From QYQL01 sp041674265 (GTDB lineage Bacteria > Verrucomicrobiota > Verrucomicrobiia > Chthoniobacterales > Terrimicrobiaceae), in assembly GCA_041674265.1 (NCBI GenBank), contig JBAYWC010000001.1, forward strand, positions 1 to 64,000: a stretch of DNA of 64,000 bases. The letters run 5' to 3'. This document shows, piece by piece, positions 42,303 through 50,852 of this stretch (positions within the stretch are counted from its first letter, which is position 1; each line of letters opens with the position of its first letter). The notes beneath the pieces are model-generated. The model was not told the DNA's origin, made no database searches, and was given only the letters and a program-made list of their open reading frames with translations. Made by a program: the position numbers and the translations under genes.

Positions 42303-42869
42303 TCAGCCCGACCCGGTCGGCGGCACCCGCGGGTCGCGCGTGTTCTCCTGCAACGCGGCGTGGGCGCGGGCGACATGGATGTATTTCTCCGCCCAGGCGC
42401 GGAGGCCGTCCCGTTCTTCGGGGCGGAGCGGGCGGACGACTTTTGCGGGGGTTCCCATGACCATCGAACCGGCGGGAATTTTCGTGCGGGGCGTGACGAC
42501 GGATCCGGCGGCGACCAGGCACTGGTCCCCGATTTCCGCGCCATCCAGCACGACGGCGCGCATGCCGATGAGGCATTCGTCACCCACCGTGCAGGCGTGG
42601 ACAATCGCCCCGTGACCGATGGTGCAATACGCGCCGACAATCGCGGGGAGGTCATCGGCGAGATGGATGATGGATCCGTCCTGCACGTTCGAGCCCTCGC
42701 CGATGATGATCGACTCGATGTCCCCGCGCAGCACCGATCCGTAGAAGACACTCGAATCCTTCGCGAGGCGGACATCGCCCATGATCCGCGCATCTTTGGC
42801 GATGAAGGCCGCCTCGGAAAGCCGGGGTTCGCGGGAGAGGAATTTTTCGAGGCGTTCGTCGATGGTCAT
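42303..42869 (-). CDS. Gamma-carbonic-anhydrase-like hexapeptide-repeat protein
   Basis: A 188-residue left-handed beta-helix protein of the gamma-CA/PaaY type: SVLRGDIESIIIGEGSNVQD, GSIIHLADDLPAIVGAYCTI, GHGAIVHACTVGDECLIGMR and GSVVTPRTKIPAGSMVMGTP. Three His (in IIHL, GHGAIVH) fit the trimer zinc ligands. A bicarbonate/CO2 function beside a CO2-releasing decarboxylase is plausible, but many homologues have no carbonic anhydrase activity. It overlaps the preceding repeat-protein stop by 4 bases. Confidence 0.82.
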   Translation of the reverse strand: MTIDERLEKFLSREPRLSEAAFIAKDARIMGDVRLAKDSSVFYGSVLRGDIESIIIGEGSNVQDGSIIHLADDLPAIVGAYCTIGHGAIVHACTVGDECLIGMRAVVLDGAEIGDQCLVAAGSVVTPRTKIPAGSMVMGTPAKVVRPLRPEERDGLRAWAEKYIHVARAHAALQENTRDPRVPPTGSG

Positions 42870-44800
42870 TTGAGCAGTTTGTTGCGGGTCTCTTCGGGGA
42901 GTTTCGAGGTGGAGATCCAGGATCGGGCCACGGCCGGATCCTGGCGGACCCATTCCCGCGCGATATTTTCCGTCTGGCGGAGGCGTTCCTTTTCGTCGGT
43001 GATCCCGGCTACCCACGTGAGAGCGGCCTCGGGATCTTCCTGCGCGATTTTTCTGGAGAGCGCGCGGAGCGCGCCGTCCTTGGATGGGCCCGGGGCCTGT
43101 TTGTCGAGCCACGCGGCGGCGGCTTCGGTGTCCTTGGAAGCCCAACTGTTCAGGACCGCCTGCATGGGTCCCGAACGTTCCGCCTCCGGGAGACGTTCGA
43201 CATACCGGGCGGCGGCATCCGGCGCGGTGTTCGCCCATTGGGAGACCGCCATCTGCACGGTCGAACTCCGCTCCCCGGCATCGGCCATCGTTGAGGCCCA
43301 TCGAAGCGCGGCTTCCGGCGAGTTGCGGCTCCAGCCGGATGCCAGGGCTCTGGACGCGGTTTTTCTGTCTTCCGGGGAAAGGGAGTCCAGCGCTTTCAGA
43401 GCTCCCTGCGGGTCGGAACTGCTCCATTCGCCGAAGACCGAAGACAGGCTGTTGTTTCTCGCCTCCCCCTCGGGAAGTGTCCGCGCCCAGTCGAAAACCT
43501 CCCGCTTGTTGGCGGCATTGCGAACCCACTGGGAAGCGATTTGGCTGGCGGCATTCGAGAAAACGCTTCCCGCCGGGAGTTGCGAAACCGCAGCCGCTGC
43601 TTCCGTGGGATTTTCCCGCGCCCAGCTGGAAAAAAGATTGGAGACGGCGTTTCGGAAGCTGTCGCCCGGAGGCATGTGATCGAGCACCGCGCCCAAGAGT
43701 TCTTTGCGATTGCCCTGGGAGCTGCCGCTGAGGTTCTGGAGGAGGTCCGCGCGCAGGGTCGAATCGTCCACGGAAACGGCATATTTCAAGGCCCCGCTGA
43801 AATCGCTCCGCGCCCAAGAGTTGATCGCCGAACTCATCGCCGGCCCGCGCAACCGTGTGTCGGATATCGAGAGAGCGGCCTTGAGCGCGGCCTGGGGGTC
43901 AGTTTGCGCCCACTGCTGAACCACCTGAATCCGCGCATCCTGATAGATCTCTCCGGCGGGAGGCATCGTGAGGGCATAATCCCACGCGGCTTTGGGATCC
44001 TGCTGGGCGAGCGCCGAAAAGAGCGCTTGCCGTGCCTGGTCGGCCTGGCGGCCCGAGAGGCGGCCGATTGCCGCCTTGGCTCCCTCCAGATCTTTCCGCG
44101 CCCAATTATGAAAAATCATGGAAACGGGAAAGTCCCCCTCGTCGCCCCCCTTGCCATCCAAAGCCAGACTGAGAGCTTTCTGCGGATCTTTTTGTGCAAT
44201 GTTCATGATCGCCGCCGAACGGAGCTGGCGCTTGAGTTGGGGCTCTCCAATGCCATCGGCCATTGCGATGGCGCGGGACGGATCCCTGGCCGCCATGGCG
44301 GAAATGATGACCGAGAGGGCGTTCTGACGGAGGGCGCCCTTGATCCCCAAAGCCAGATTCCATGCGGCCTGGGGGTCTTGTTCCGCATAGGTGGACATCA
44401 CGAGAAAAAATCCCGACATACGATTCGGGGCGGTCGCGGAGGCGCACAGGGTCGCGGCGATCGATGCGAGGTCCGAAACTTTCAGGCGGTCCTGCAAGTC
44501 GGCCATTTTGCGCAAGTCAGACGCTCCGCGATATCCGGGCGCTTCCATGACCGCGAACACGTCCTGCAGTTCGGCGGCGGTGATCGGCTTGGGCGCGACG
44601 CCCTGGGAGGGGGTCAATGCCTGAGTGGACCCGGTCGCGTTCTCGGGCGAGAGAGAGCCGCTCGCCAGAGCAATAGCGGAATTTCCAAGGGGTGCGTTCG
44701 AGGGGGCGGCAGCGGTTGGCGCCGTGCCGCGGCCAATCGCGAAACCGCCCAGGGCTCCCGCGGCAAGGGCTGCAAGGATGGAGAGAAGTTTTGTGTTCAT
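42866..44800 (-). CDS. Secreted repeat protein with W-A-x-x-D-P units
   Basis: A 644-residue protein with an N-terminal signal or anchor (MNTKLLSILAALAAGALGGF). From about residue 135 to the end it consists of roughly fifteen degenerate 32-38-residue units with a core of WA-x-x-D/N-P-x-A-A and the next helix rich in R/S/A (examples: QWAQTDPQAALKAALSISD, SWARENPTEAAAAVSQLP, GWSRNSPEAALRWASTMAD). Such units form helical repeats like TPR/HEAT. It is translationally coupled to both neighbours (ATGA to meaB upstream, ATGA to the gamma-CA downstream). Similar proteins are typical of Verrucomicrobia; function not known. Confidence 0.75.
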   Translation of the reverse strand: MNTKLLSILAALAAGALGGFAIGRGTAPTAAAPSNAPLGNSAIALASGSLSPENATGSTQALTPSQGVAPKPITAAELQDVFAVMEAPGYRGASDLRKMADLQDRLKVSDLASIAATLCASATAPNRMSGFFLVMSTYAEQDPQAAWNLALGIKGALRQNALSVIISAMAARDPSRAIAMADGIGEPQLKRQLRSAAIMNIAQKDPQKALSLALDGKGGDEGDFPVSMIFHNWARKDLEGAKAAIGRLSGRQADQARQALFSALAQQDPKAAWDYALTMPPAGEIYQDARIQVVQQWAQTDPQAALKAALSISDTRLRGPAMSSAINSWARSDFSGALKYAVSVDDSTLRADLLQNLSGSSQGNRKELLGAVLDHMPPGDSFRNAVSNLFSSWARENPTEAAAAVSQLPAGSVFSNAASQIASQWVRNAANKREVFDWARTLPEGEARNNSLSSVFGEWSSSDPQGALKALDSLSPEDRKTASRALASGWSRNSPEAALRWASTMADAGERSSTVQMAVSQWANTAPDAAARYVERLPEAERSGPMQAVLNSWASKDTEAAAAWLDKQAPGPSKDGALRALSRKIAQEDPEAALTWVAGITDEKERLRQTENIAREWVRQDPAVARSWISTSKLPEETRNKLLK

Positions 44801-45909
44801 GGGGTTTTCCGGAGTCCGGAATGATCGAGCAGTTCCTCGGCCGCCAGCGAGGGAGCCAAACGTCCGGAAAGGATATCAGCCTCCAAAGACGCGGACAACT
44901 CCGCAACATGCGGATCGCTCAGGAACCGGACACGCAATTCCTGCTCGACGAGCGATTGCCACCACGCGATCGCCTGCTCGCGACGGCGAAGGTCGAAATC
45001 CCCGTCCGCTTCCACATGGGCAAAATATTTGTCCACGGCGCGCCAGACTTCCAGGATCCCGGTGCGCGCGACCGAGGAGGCGGCAAGCACCGGCGGTTTC
45101 CAGCCTTCGGTGGCCGGGCTCAGGAAATTCATGACGCGATCGAACTCCTGCCGCGTCGCCTCGGCCCGGATCTTGTTTTCGCCGTCCGCCTTGTTCACCA
45201 GCAGGATGTCCGCGATTTCAAAAATCCCCTTTTTCATCCCCTGGAGTTCGTCCCCCGCCCCGGCGATGAGGATGAGGAGAAAGCAATCGACCATCGCGCG
45301 CACGGCGATTTCGCTCTGCCCGACGCCCACGGTTTCGATGAGCACCACATCGAATCCCGCCGCCTCGCAGACCGCGATGGTTTCCCGGGTCTTCCGTGTG
45401 ACGCCTCCGAGCGCGCCGCCCGAAGGGGACGGCCGGATGAAGCACTCGTCCCGGCGTGACAACGTCTCCATGCGGGTCTTGTCCCCGAGGATGCTGCCCC
45501 GTGTCAGCGAACTGCTCGGGTCCACGGCCAGAACCGCGACCTTGCGTCCGGCATCACAAAGATGATTGCCCAACGCCTCGATGAACGTGCTTTTCCCCGC
45601 TCCGGGAACTCCGGAAATCCCGACGCGGTGCGCGAAGCCCGGATGTTCGCCGATGCGGCGGAGAATCTCGCGGGCCAGCGGCCGGTGGGCGGAAGCATTG
45701 CTCTCCACGAGCGTGATCGCCCGGGACACAAGCGCGCGCTCGCCGGCAAAAATGCCTCCAACCAATTCGTCAACCCCGGGCGGGCGGCGGAAACGGGAGA
45801 CAGTCGCCGGTTTCCGCTGCGGGTGGGAAACGCCCGGCATCACCGATGTCGCGAACTCCGCGCCCCCCTCATCGGGAACCCATGGCGGACGTTGCGCACT
45901 CTCGGACAT
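44797..45909 (-). CDS. meaB: Methylmalonyl-CoA mutase-associated GTPase MeaB
   Basis: Guards and reloads the cobalamin of methylmalonyl-CoA mutase. The 370-residue G3E-family GTPase has the Walker A GISGVPGAGKSTFIEAL, VAVLAVDPSSSLTRGSILGD, ETVGVGQSEIAVRAMVD and NKADGEN. AGGA precedes ATG 45909, but a second Met (MPGVSHPQ, at 45840) could be the real start because similarity begins after it. No mutase gene is nearby, so the mutase must lie elsewhere. A promoter with TATATT sits only 7 bases before ATG 45909. Confidence 0.92.
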   Translation of the reverse strand: MSESAQRPPWVPDEGGAEFATSVMPGVSHPQRKPATVSRFRRPPGVDELVGGIFAGERALVSRAITLVESNASAHRPLAREILRRIGEHPGFAHRVGISGVPGAGKSTFIEALGNHLCDAGRKVAVLAVDPSSSLTRGSILGDKTRMETLSRRDECFIRPSPSGGALGGVTRKTRETIAVCEAAGFDVVLIETVGVGQSEIAVRAMVDCFLLILIAGAGDELQGMKKGIFEIADILLVNKADGENKIRAEATRQEFDRVMNFLSPATEGWKPPVLAASSVARTGILEVWRAVDKYFAHVEADGDFDLRRREQAIAWWQSLVEQELRVRFLSDPHVAELSASLEADILSGRLAPSLAAEELLDHSGLRKTP

Positions 45910-45916
45910 TCCTTTG

Positions 45917-45944
45917 AAATATATCTTCCCAGCCCACCACGTCA
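45917..45944 (-). promoter_or_regulatory. Promoter of meaB, nearly leaderless
   Basis: On the minus strand TTGACG (45944-45939), a 16-base spacer and TATATT (45922-45917) lie so close to ATG 45909 that transcription would start within about one base of it. Either the mRNA is leaderless or translation starts further on. The -35 box pairs with a second TTGACG on the plus strand at 45956-45961, forming CGTCAA...TTGACG across an 11-base gap, between divergent meaB and tex. Confidence 0.6.
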
Positions 45945-46046
45945 ATCGCGCCCCCCTTGACGGTTCAGCGTTATTGAAAATATCTGCCACCGGGCGATTG
46001 ACTCCGCCACGGCGTCGCGCATCATGTCGCACCTTTTCTCCAAAAA

Positions 46047-48314
46047 ATGATCGAGCACCACATTGTCAAAATCACCAAAGAACTGAATCTCCAGCCCCGT
46101 CAGGTCGCGGCCACCGCGGTCCTGCTGGAAGAGGGGGGAACCGTTCCGTTTATCGCGCGATACCGCAAAGAAAGGACCGGCGAGCTGGATGAAGTCCAGA
46201 TCACCGCGATCCGGGACCGGCTGGAACAGCTCGCCGAACTCGACAAACGCCGCGAGGCGATCCTCTCCTCCCTCGAGGAACGCAAACTTCTCAGCGAGGA
46301 ACTCAAAACCAAAATCGCCGCTGCCGGGACACTGACGGCACTCGAGGACATCTACCTGCCTTTCCGCCCGAAGAAACGCACGAAGGCAACCATCGCCAAG
46401 GAACGCGGCCTCGAACCGCTCGCGGAGGTTCTTTGGGCGCAGGACGCCGCCACGGATCCGGAAGCGGAGGCGGCGGCTTTTGTGGACGGGGAAAAGGAAG
46501 TCCCGGACACCGCATCCGCCCTCGCGGGAGCCCGCGATATCCTTGCGGAAAGGATCAACGACGATGCGGCAGCCCGCGCCAAACTTCGCGCGCTCTATCT
46601 CACGAAAGGCGCCATCAAATCGAAAGTGGCCTTTGGAAAAGAGGAGGAAGGCGCAAAATTCAAGGATTACTTCGATTGGAGCGAGCCTGCCGCCAACTCG
46701 CCCTCCCACCGGATTCTGGCGATCCGCCGCGGCGAGTCGGAGGGGTTCCTGTATTCCCGTCTGACTCCCCCGGAGGACGAGGCGGTCGCGATCCTGGTCT
46801 CGCAATTCGTCGCCGGCAACTCGCCCGCGTCGCAGCAGGTGCGGCTTGCTGCCGAGGACTCTTACAAACGCCTGCTCGGATTCGCGATGGAAGCCGAGGC
46901 TCGGATGTTTTTCAAAAAGAAAGCCGACGAGGAAGCGATCCGGGTCTTTGCCGAGAATCTCAGGGAACTGCTCCTGGCCTCCCCGCTGGGCCGGAAAAAC
47001 ATGATGGCCATCGATCCGGGATTCCGCACAGGCTGCAAAATCGCGGTTCTGGACCGGCAGGGCAAGCTCCTCTACCACGATGTCATCTATCCGGAAAAGA
47101 GCGCCCGCGAACAACTCGAGGCCGCGGAGTTCCTGCATTCGGTCGCCAAAAAATACCAGATCGAGGCGATTGCGATCGGGAACGGAACCGCTTCCCGCGA
47201 GACCGAGGCCTTCGTCAACAAATGCAAGCTGCCGGGCTCGATCCCTGTCGTCGTCGTCAACGAATCCGGGGCCTCGATCTATTCGGCCTCCGAGGTGGCG
47301 AGGGAGGAATTCCCGGATCTGGACCTGACGGTCCGCGGCGCGGTGTCCATCGGCCGCCGGCTCATGGACCCGCTGGCGGAGCTGGTCAAGCTCGACCCGA
47401 AATCCATCGGCGTCGGCCAATACCAGCACGATGTCGACCAGGGCGCGCTGCGGCGCTCGCTCGATGACACGGTGATCTCGTGCGTGAACAGCGTGGGCGT
47501 CGAGTTGAACACCGCCAGCAAGCACCTGCTCGGCTATGTCTCGGGGCTGAATTCCCGCACGGCGGCCAGCATCGTCGAACACCGCGACAAGAACGGGCCG
47601 TTCGCTTCCCGCCAGGAACTCCTCAAGGTCGCGGGCCTCGGGCCCAAAGCCTACGAGCAGGCGGCCGGATTCCTCCGGATCCGCGACGGCTCAAATCCGC
47701 TCGATGCGAGCTCGGTCCACCCGGAGCGCTACCCGCTCCTCGACACCATCGCGCGGGATCTCGGCTGCGGCGTGGCGGACTTGCTCAAGGACGGCGCGCT
47801 GCGCGGAAAGATCGTCCCCAAGAAGTATGTGACCGAAGAAGTCGGGCTCCCCACCCTCACCGATATTCTCCAGGAACTCGCGAAACCCGGCCGCGATCCG
47901 CGCCAGAAATTCGAGGTCTTCCAGTTCGCCGAAGGCGTGGAAAAAATGGAGCAGTTGGAGCCGGGGATGAAGCTCCCCGGCATCGTCACCAATGTGACGG
48001 CCTTCGGCGCGTTCGTGGACATCGGCGTCCACCAGGACGGACTGGTTCACATCAGCCAGCTCTCCGACCAGTTTGTGAAAACCCCGTCGGACATCGTGAA
48101 AGTCGGGCAGCGCGTGCAGGTCACGGTCCAGGAGGTGGATCTCGCCCGCAAGCGGATCGCCCTCTCGATGAAAACCAAAGCCGACCTGGTCCGGGCCAAA
48201 CCCGGCGAACGCCGCAGCGAAGGAAATGCCAGGGATGTGCAACGGCATGGCGGGGGAAAAGGCCAGCCCCCGCAGGGCGATTGGTTCACCGCCGCGATGA
48301 ACAAAAAAAACTGA
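46047..48314 (+). CDS. tex: Tex family S1 RNA-binding protein
   Basis: Transcription accessory protein Tex, a nucleic-acid-binding scaffold. The 755-residue protein has the N-terminal VPFIARYRKERTGELDEVQI, a YqgF-like domain (AIDPGFRTGCKIAVLDRQGK), a helix-hairpin-helix region (NTASKHLLGYVSGLNSRTAA) and a C-terminal S1 domain (PGIVTNVTAFGAFVDIGVHQ). The family layout is complete. It is transcribed away from meaB. Confidence 0.94.
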   Translation: MIEHHIVKITKELNLQPRQVAATAVLLEEGGTVPFIARYRKERTGELDEVQITAIRDRLEQLAELDKRREAILSSLEERKLLSEELKTKIAAAGTLTALEDIYLPFRPKKRTKATIAKERGLEPLAEVLWAQDAATDPEAEAAAFVDGEKEVPDTASALAGARDILAERINDDAAARAKLRALYLTKGAIKSKVAFGKEEEGAKFKDYFDWSEPAANSPSHRILAIRRGESEGFLYSRLTPPEDEAVAILVSQFVAGNSPASQQVRLAAEDSYKRLLGFAMEAEARMFFKKKADEEAIRVFAENLRELLLASPLGRKNMMAIDPGFRTGCKIAVLDRQGKLLYHDVIYPEKSAREQLEAAEFLHSVAKKYQIEAIAIGNGTASRETEAFVNKCKLPGSIPVVVVNESGASIYSASEVAREEFPDLDLTVRGAVSIGRRLMDPLAELVKLDPKSIGVGQYQHDVDQGALRRSLDDTVISCVNSVGVELNTASKHLLGYVSGLNSRTAASIVEHRDKNGPFASRQELLKVAGLGPKAYEQAAGFLRIRDGSNPLDASSVHPERYPLLDTIARDLGCGVADLLKDGALRGKIVPKKYVTEEVGLPTLTDILQELAKPGRDPRQKFEVFQFAEGVEKMEQLEPGMKLPGIVTNVTAFGAFVDIGVHQDGLVHISQLSDQFVKTPSDIVKVGQRVQVTVQEVDLARKRIALSMKTKADLVRAKPGERRSEGNARDVQRHGGGKGQPPQGDWFTAAMNKKN

Positions 48315-48316
48315 AC

Positions 48317-48928
48317 TCAGAGCGCGAGACCGAGGCCGGCGAGAATCTGCCGGGTTTCGGCGGCATCGCGGTTCAGGACGCTGTGGATCCCGAGCTCGGA
48401 CGCCACCTCGCAGAGGAGCGGACGGTCCTCGATATAGGCGACCTGCTGCGGGGGGACATGGGCGACATCAAGGGCCATGCGGTAAATATCGAGATCCGGT
48501 TTTCTGAAATGCACAAAGGCGGAGACAATGAAGAAATCGACGAAGTCCTTGAGATGGAACCGGGCGATCCGGTCCTCGGCGATTTCGCGTCCCTCGTTGC
48601 TGACCACCGCGATTTTCAGTCCGTAGACCGCCTTCAGCCGGTGCATGAGATCGATCATGTCCTGGTAGGGTTTGGCCTGTTCGAGGATGTAGTTTTTGAC
48701 ATCCGCCGCGGTGAAGCTCCGGGGCTCGAAGAAGATGATCTGGCGGAGATAGGTCTCCAGCGACATTTTCCCTTCCTCGTAGGTGTCATACGTCACGCGG
48801 TGCCGGTGGTCCAATTCCGTGTAGTCCACATGAAAATGTTCGGCGGTCTGTTTGCGGAGCGCCGTATCCCATCCGTTGGTCAGGAGCACGCCGCCGATGT
48901 CGAGGAAAAGAGTGGTGATCGAGTTCAT
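48317..48928 (-). CDS. HAD-family hydrolase
   Basis: A 203-residue haloacid-dehalogenase-fold enzyme. Motif I LFLDIGGVLLTNGWD begins near residue 7 with the first Asp nucleophile; here the second acid is Gly (DIGGV), so the usual DxD is lost, which is common in the epoxide-hydrolase-N subgroup. Motif II is VVSNEGRE, motif III lysine in FRKPDLDIYRMAL and motif IV IEDRPLLCEVA. Start MNSITTLFLD at 48928. Substrate unknown; convergent with tex (2 bases between the stops). Confidence 0.85.
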   Translation of the reverse strand: MNSITTLFLDIGGVLLTNGWDTALRKQTAEHFHVDYTELDHRHRVTYDTYEEGKMSLETYLRQIIFFEPRSFTAADVKNYILEQAKPYQDMIDLMHRLKAVYGLKIAVVSNEGREIAEDRIARFHLKDFVDFFIVSAFVHFRKPDLDIYRMALDVAHVPPQQVAYIEDRPLLCEVASELGIHSVLNRDAAETRQILAGLGLAL

Positions 48929-49004
48929 GCGGGGAATAGAGCATGCTTGTGGAAAAGCGAAAGCGGGAATGGGAGTTTCGCATGATGGGGGATGTCGCCC
49001 TGCC

Positions 49005-49190
49005 TCAAGCCACAATTTTCGCGGCCGCCAGCACGGCTTCCGGATGTTGGGCCGCCACACGCAGGAGCACGCGCGCGGCACGGGTGGGCTGCCGACGGCC
49101 CTGCTCCCAACCCCGGAGCGTGCCGGAGCTCACGCCGAGGAGAGCGGCAAAAGTATCTTGCGACAACCCGAGCCGCTGCCTCGCTCTCAC
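49005..49190 (-). CDS. HigA-type antitoxin, helix-turn-helix
   Basis: About 61 residues from GTG 49190: VRARQRLGLSQDTFAALLGV, SSGTLRGWEQGRRQPTRAAR and VLLRVAAQHPEAVLAAAKIV. This is the Cro/CI-type DNA-binding domain of HigA/MqsA antitoxins (SQxxFAxLLGVSxxTLxxWEQGRRxPxGPAxxLLRVxxxHPEAV). A longer open frame reaches 49319 but its first part is toxin sequence in the wrong frame. The toxin upstream is broken, so the antitoxin is probably an orphan. Confidence 0.6.
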   Translation of the reverse strand: MRARQRLGLSQDTFAALLGVSSGTLRGWEQGRRQPTRAARVLLRVAAQHPEAVLAAAKIVA

Positions 49191-49357
49191 CGCTTCATCA
49201 GCAAGATCTCCAGCTTCCACGGAGGGAGCGCGCGCTCCTGAGATTTGTCGGCAACCCGCCAGTCGTAGATTGCCCGGACACCGCCGCTCTTGCTCGCGTC
49301 CTGCGAGCGCCCATCGCACCTTGCGCAGCCCGCCCGAACCGCGGATGACTTTCCCGA
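49187..49357 (-). pseudogene. Frameshifted HigB/RelE-type toxin remnant
   Basis: One frame reads GKVIRGSGGLRKVRWALAGR, the next frame continues KSGGVRAIYDWRVADKSQER. Together they match the middle of HigB toxins (G-x-VI-x-GTGGLRKxRWA-x-x-GRGKSGGVRVIYYW), with a one-base frameshift between GR and KSGG near 49290. The N-terminus and the C-terminal catalytic part are missing. The orphan antitoxin follows directly. Confidence 0.6.
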
Positions 49358-49530
49358 GTTAAGGATTCGCGGCCAGCGCAAACTGTCACTCGGCATAGCA
49401 AGGAAATCCAAGTGTCTCGGATGGTAAGGGGAAAGCCTGTTCTATTTGTGCTTGTTTCGGGGCGTACCCCAACGGCATTGTGCCGCGCATGCTCAGCGGC
49501 GCGATATCGCCGAACAAAAAGAAGGTCCCA

Positions 49531-50847
49531 ATGACACAAAAAAAAGAAATCCCCGTCGGCGGCGACCTGATCGCCGAAGGCAAAACCAAAATCATTCTCG
49601 CGGCAAAGCAGGCCCCGGAGAAGGTGTTGATCCTCTCGAAGGACGACATCACGGCCGGTGACGGGGCCAAGCATGATCTCATCGAGGGAAAGGCCGCGCA
49701 CGCGACCCGGACGACATGCAACGTGTTCCGGCTCCTCAAAGCCTGCGGGATTCCCGTGGCCTTCGAGGAGCAGGTCGATGCAAAAACGTTCCTCGCTCCG
49801 CGATGCCAAATGCTGCCCTATGAAGTGGTGGTCCGACGGGAAGCTCATGGGTCCTATCTCAAGCGGATGCCTGGCCTCGCCAAAGGCCACCTCTTCCCCA
49901 GGCTTCTCGTGGAGTTCTTCCTCAAGACGAGTGGCCGAAAGTGGAAGGAACACGGGCTCCTCTGCGACGACCCGCTCATGGAATGCCCGGAGGGAGCGAT
50001 TGCCCTTTACGAGCCGTCGAAGCCGATCCACGGGCAGAAGCCCTTCCTGATTCTTCAGGAAAATGAGGTTTTCAGCCATGCCGGGGAAGCGAAACATTTT
50101 GCGGAAATCCAGAAGATCGCCCGGCGCGCCTTCCTCATCCTCGAGAAGTCCTGGCAACTTGAAGGGCGGACACTTGTGGACTTCAAGGTCGAGTTCGGTC
50201 TGACAAAGGATGGAACGCTGCTTCTTGCCGACGTGATCGACAACGACTCCTGGCGGGTGATCGAGAACGGCGCCTACATCGACAAACAAGCCTACCGTGA
50301 CGGCGGCAAGCTCGATGACGTCGCGGAGAAATACCACCGCGTCGCCGGGATCACCGACCGTTTCCGCCTGCCGGTCCAGCAGGTCATCATCTGGCGCGGG
50401 TCCGACCAGGACGATGTCGCGCCGGTGGTCCAAGCGCTCGATCAGTTGTGCGGAGGTTCGACAGCCGGCTGCCTCCTGAAACTCACGGCCTCGACCTGCT
50501 CGATCCACAAGGAGCCGGTCCGCGGACTGGGCGAGCTCCACCGGCTTGTGCAGCAGGTGCCCGATACCGTGGTGATTGCCTTCATTGGGCGATCGAATGG
50601 CGCCGGCCCGACCCTGGCGGCCTCGACGACTGTTCCTGTGATCACCGTCCCGGCAAGCTTCAAGGACTTCCCGGAAGACGTGTGGTCGTCGCTGCGGGCA
50701 CCGTCGAACGTCCCCGTTACCACAGTCATCGAACCCGCGAACGCGGCCATGGCGGCCATCGAAATCCTGGCGCTGCGCAACCCGCAATTCTATATGTTTC
50801 TTCGGGAGCAGCTCGAAAAGCGCTTGGTGAACACGATTCCGATTTAG
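49531..50847 (+). CDS. purCE: Bifunctional SAICAR synthetase / AIR carboxylase (PAICS-like)
   Basis: A 438-residue fusion for two purine steps. Residues about 1-270 are SAICAR synthetase: LIAEGKTKIIL, TAGDGAKHDLIEGKAAHATR, CQMLPYEVVVRREAHGSYLK and VDFKVEFGLTKDGTLLLADV. Residues about 285-438 are a class II PurE (CO2-using AIR carboxylase) with VIIWRGSDQDDVAPV, FIGRSNGAGPTLAASTTVPV and EDVWSSLRAPSNVP. The order and the DVWSSLR motif are those of animal PAICS, and differ from the separate PurE/PurK of most bacteria. AGAAGG precedes ATG 49531. Confidence 0.92.
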   Translation: MTQKKEIPVGGDLIAEGKTKIILAAKQAPEKVLILSKDDITAGDGAKHDLIEGKAAHATRTTCNVFRLLKACGIPVAFEEQVDAKTFLAPRCQMLPYEVVVRREAHGSYLKRMPGLAKGHLFPRLLVEFFLKTSGRKWKEHGLLCDDPLMECPEGAIALYEPSKPIHGQKPFLILQENEVFSHAGEAKHFAEIQKIARRAFLILEKSWQLEGRTLVDFKVEFGLTKDGTLLLADVIDNDSWRVIENGAYIDKQAYRDGGKLDDVAEKYHRVAGITDRFRLPVQQVIIWRGSDQDDVAPVVQALDQLCGGSTAGCLLKLTASTCSIHKEPVRGLGELHRLVQQVPDTVVIAFIGRSNGAGPTLAASTTVPVITVPASFKDFPEDVWSSLRAPSNVPVTTVIEPANAAMAAIEILALRNPQFYMFLREQLEKRLVNTIPI

Positions 50848-50852
50848 CCGGG

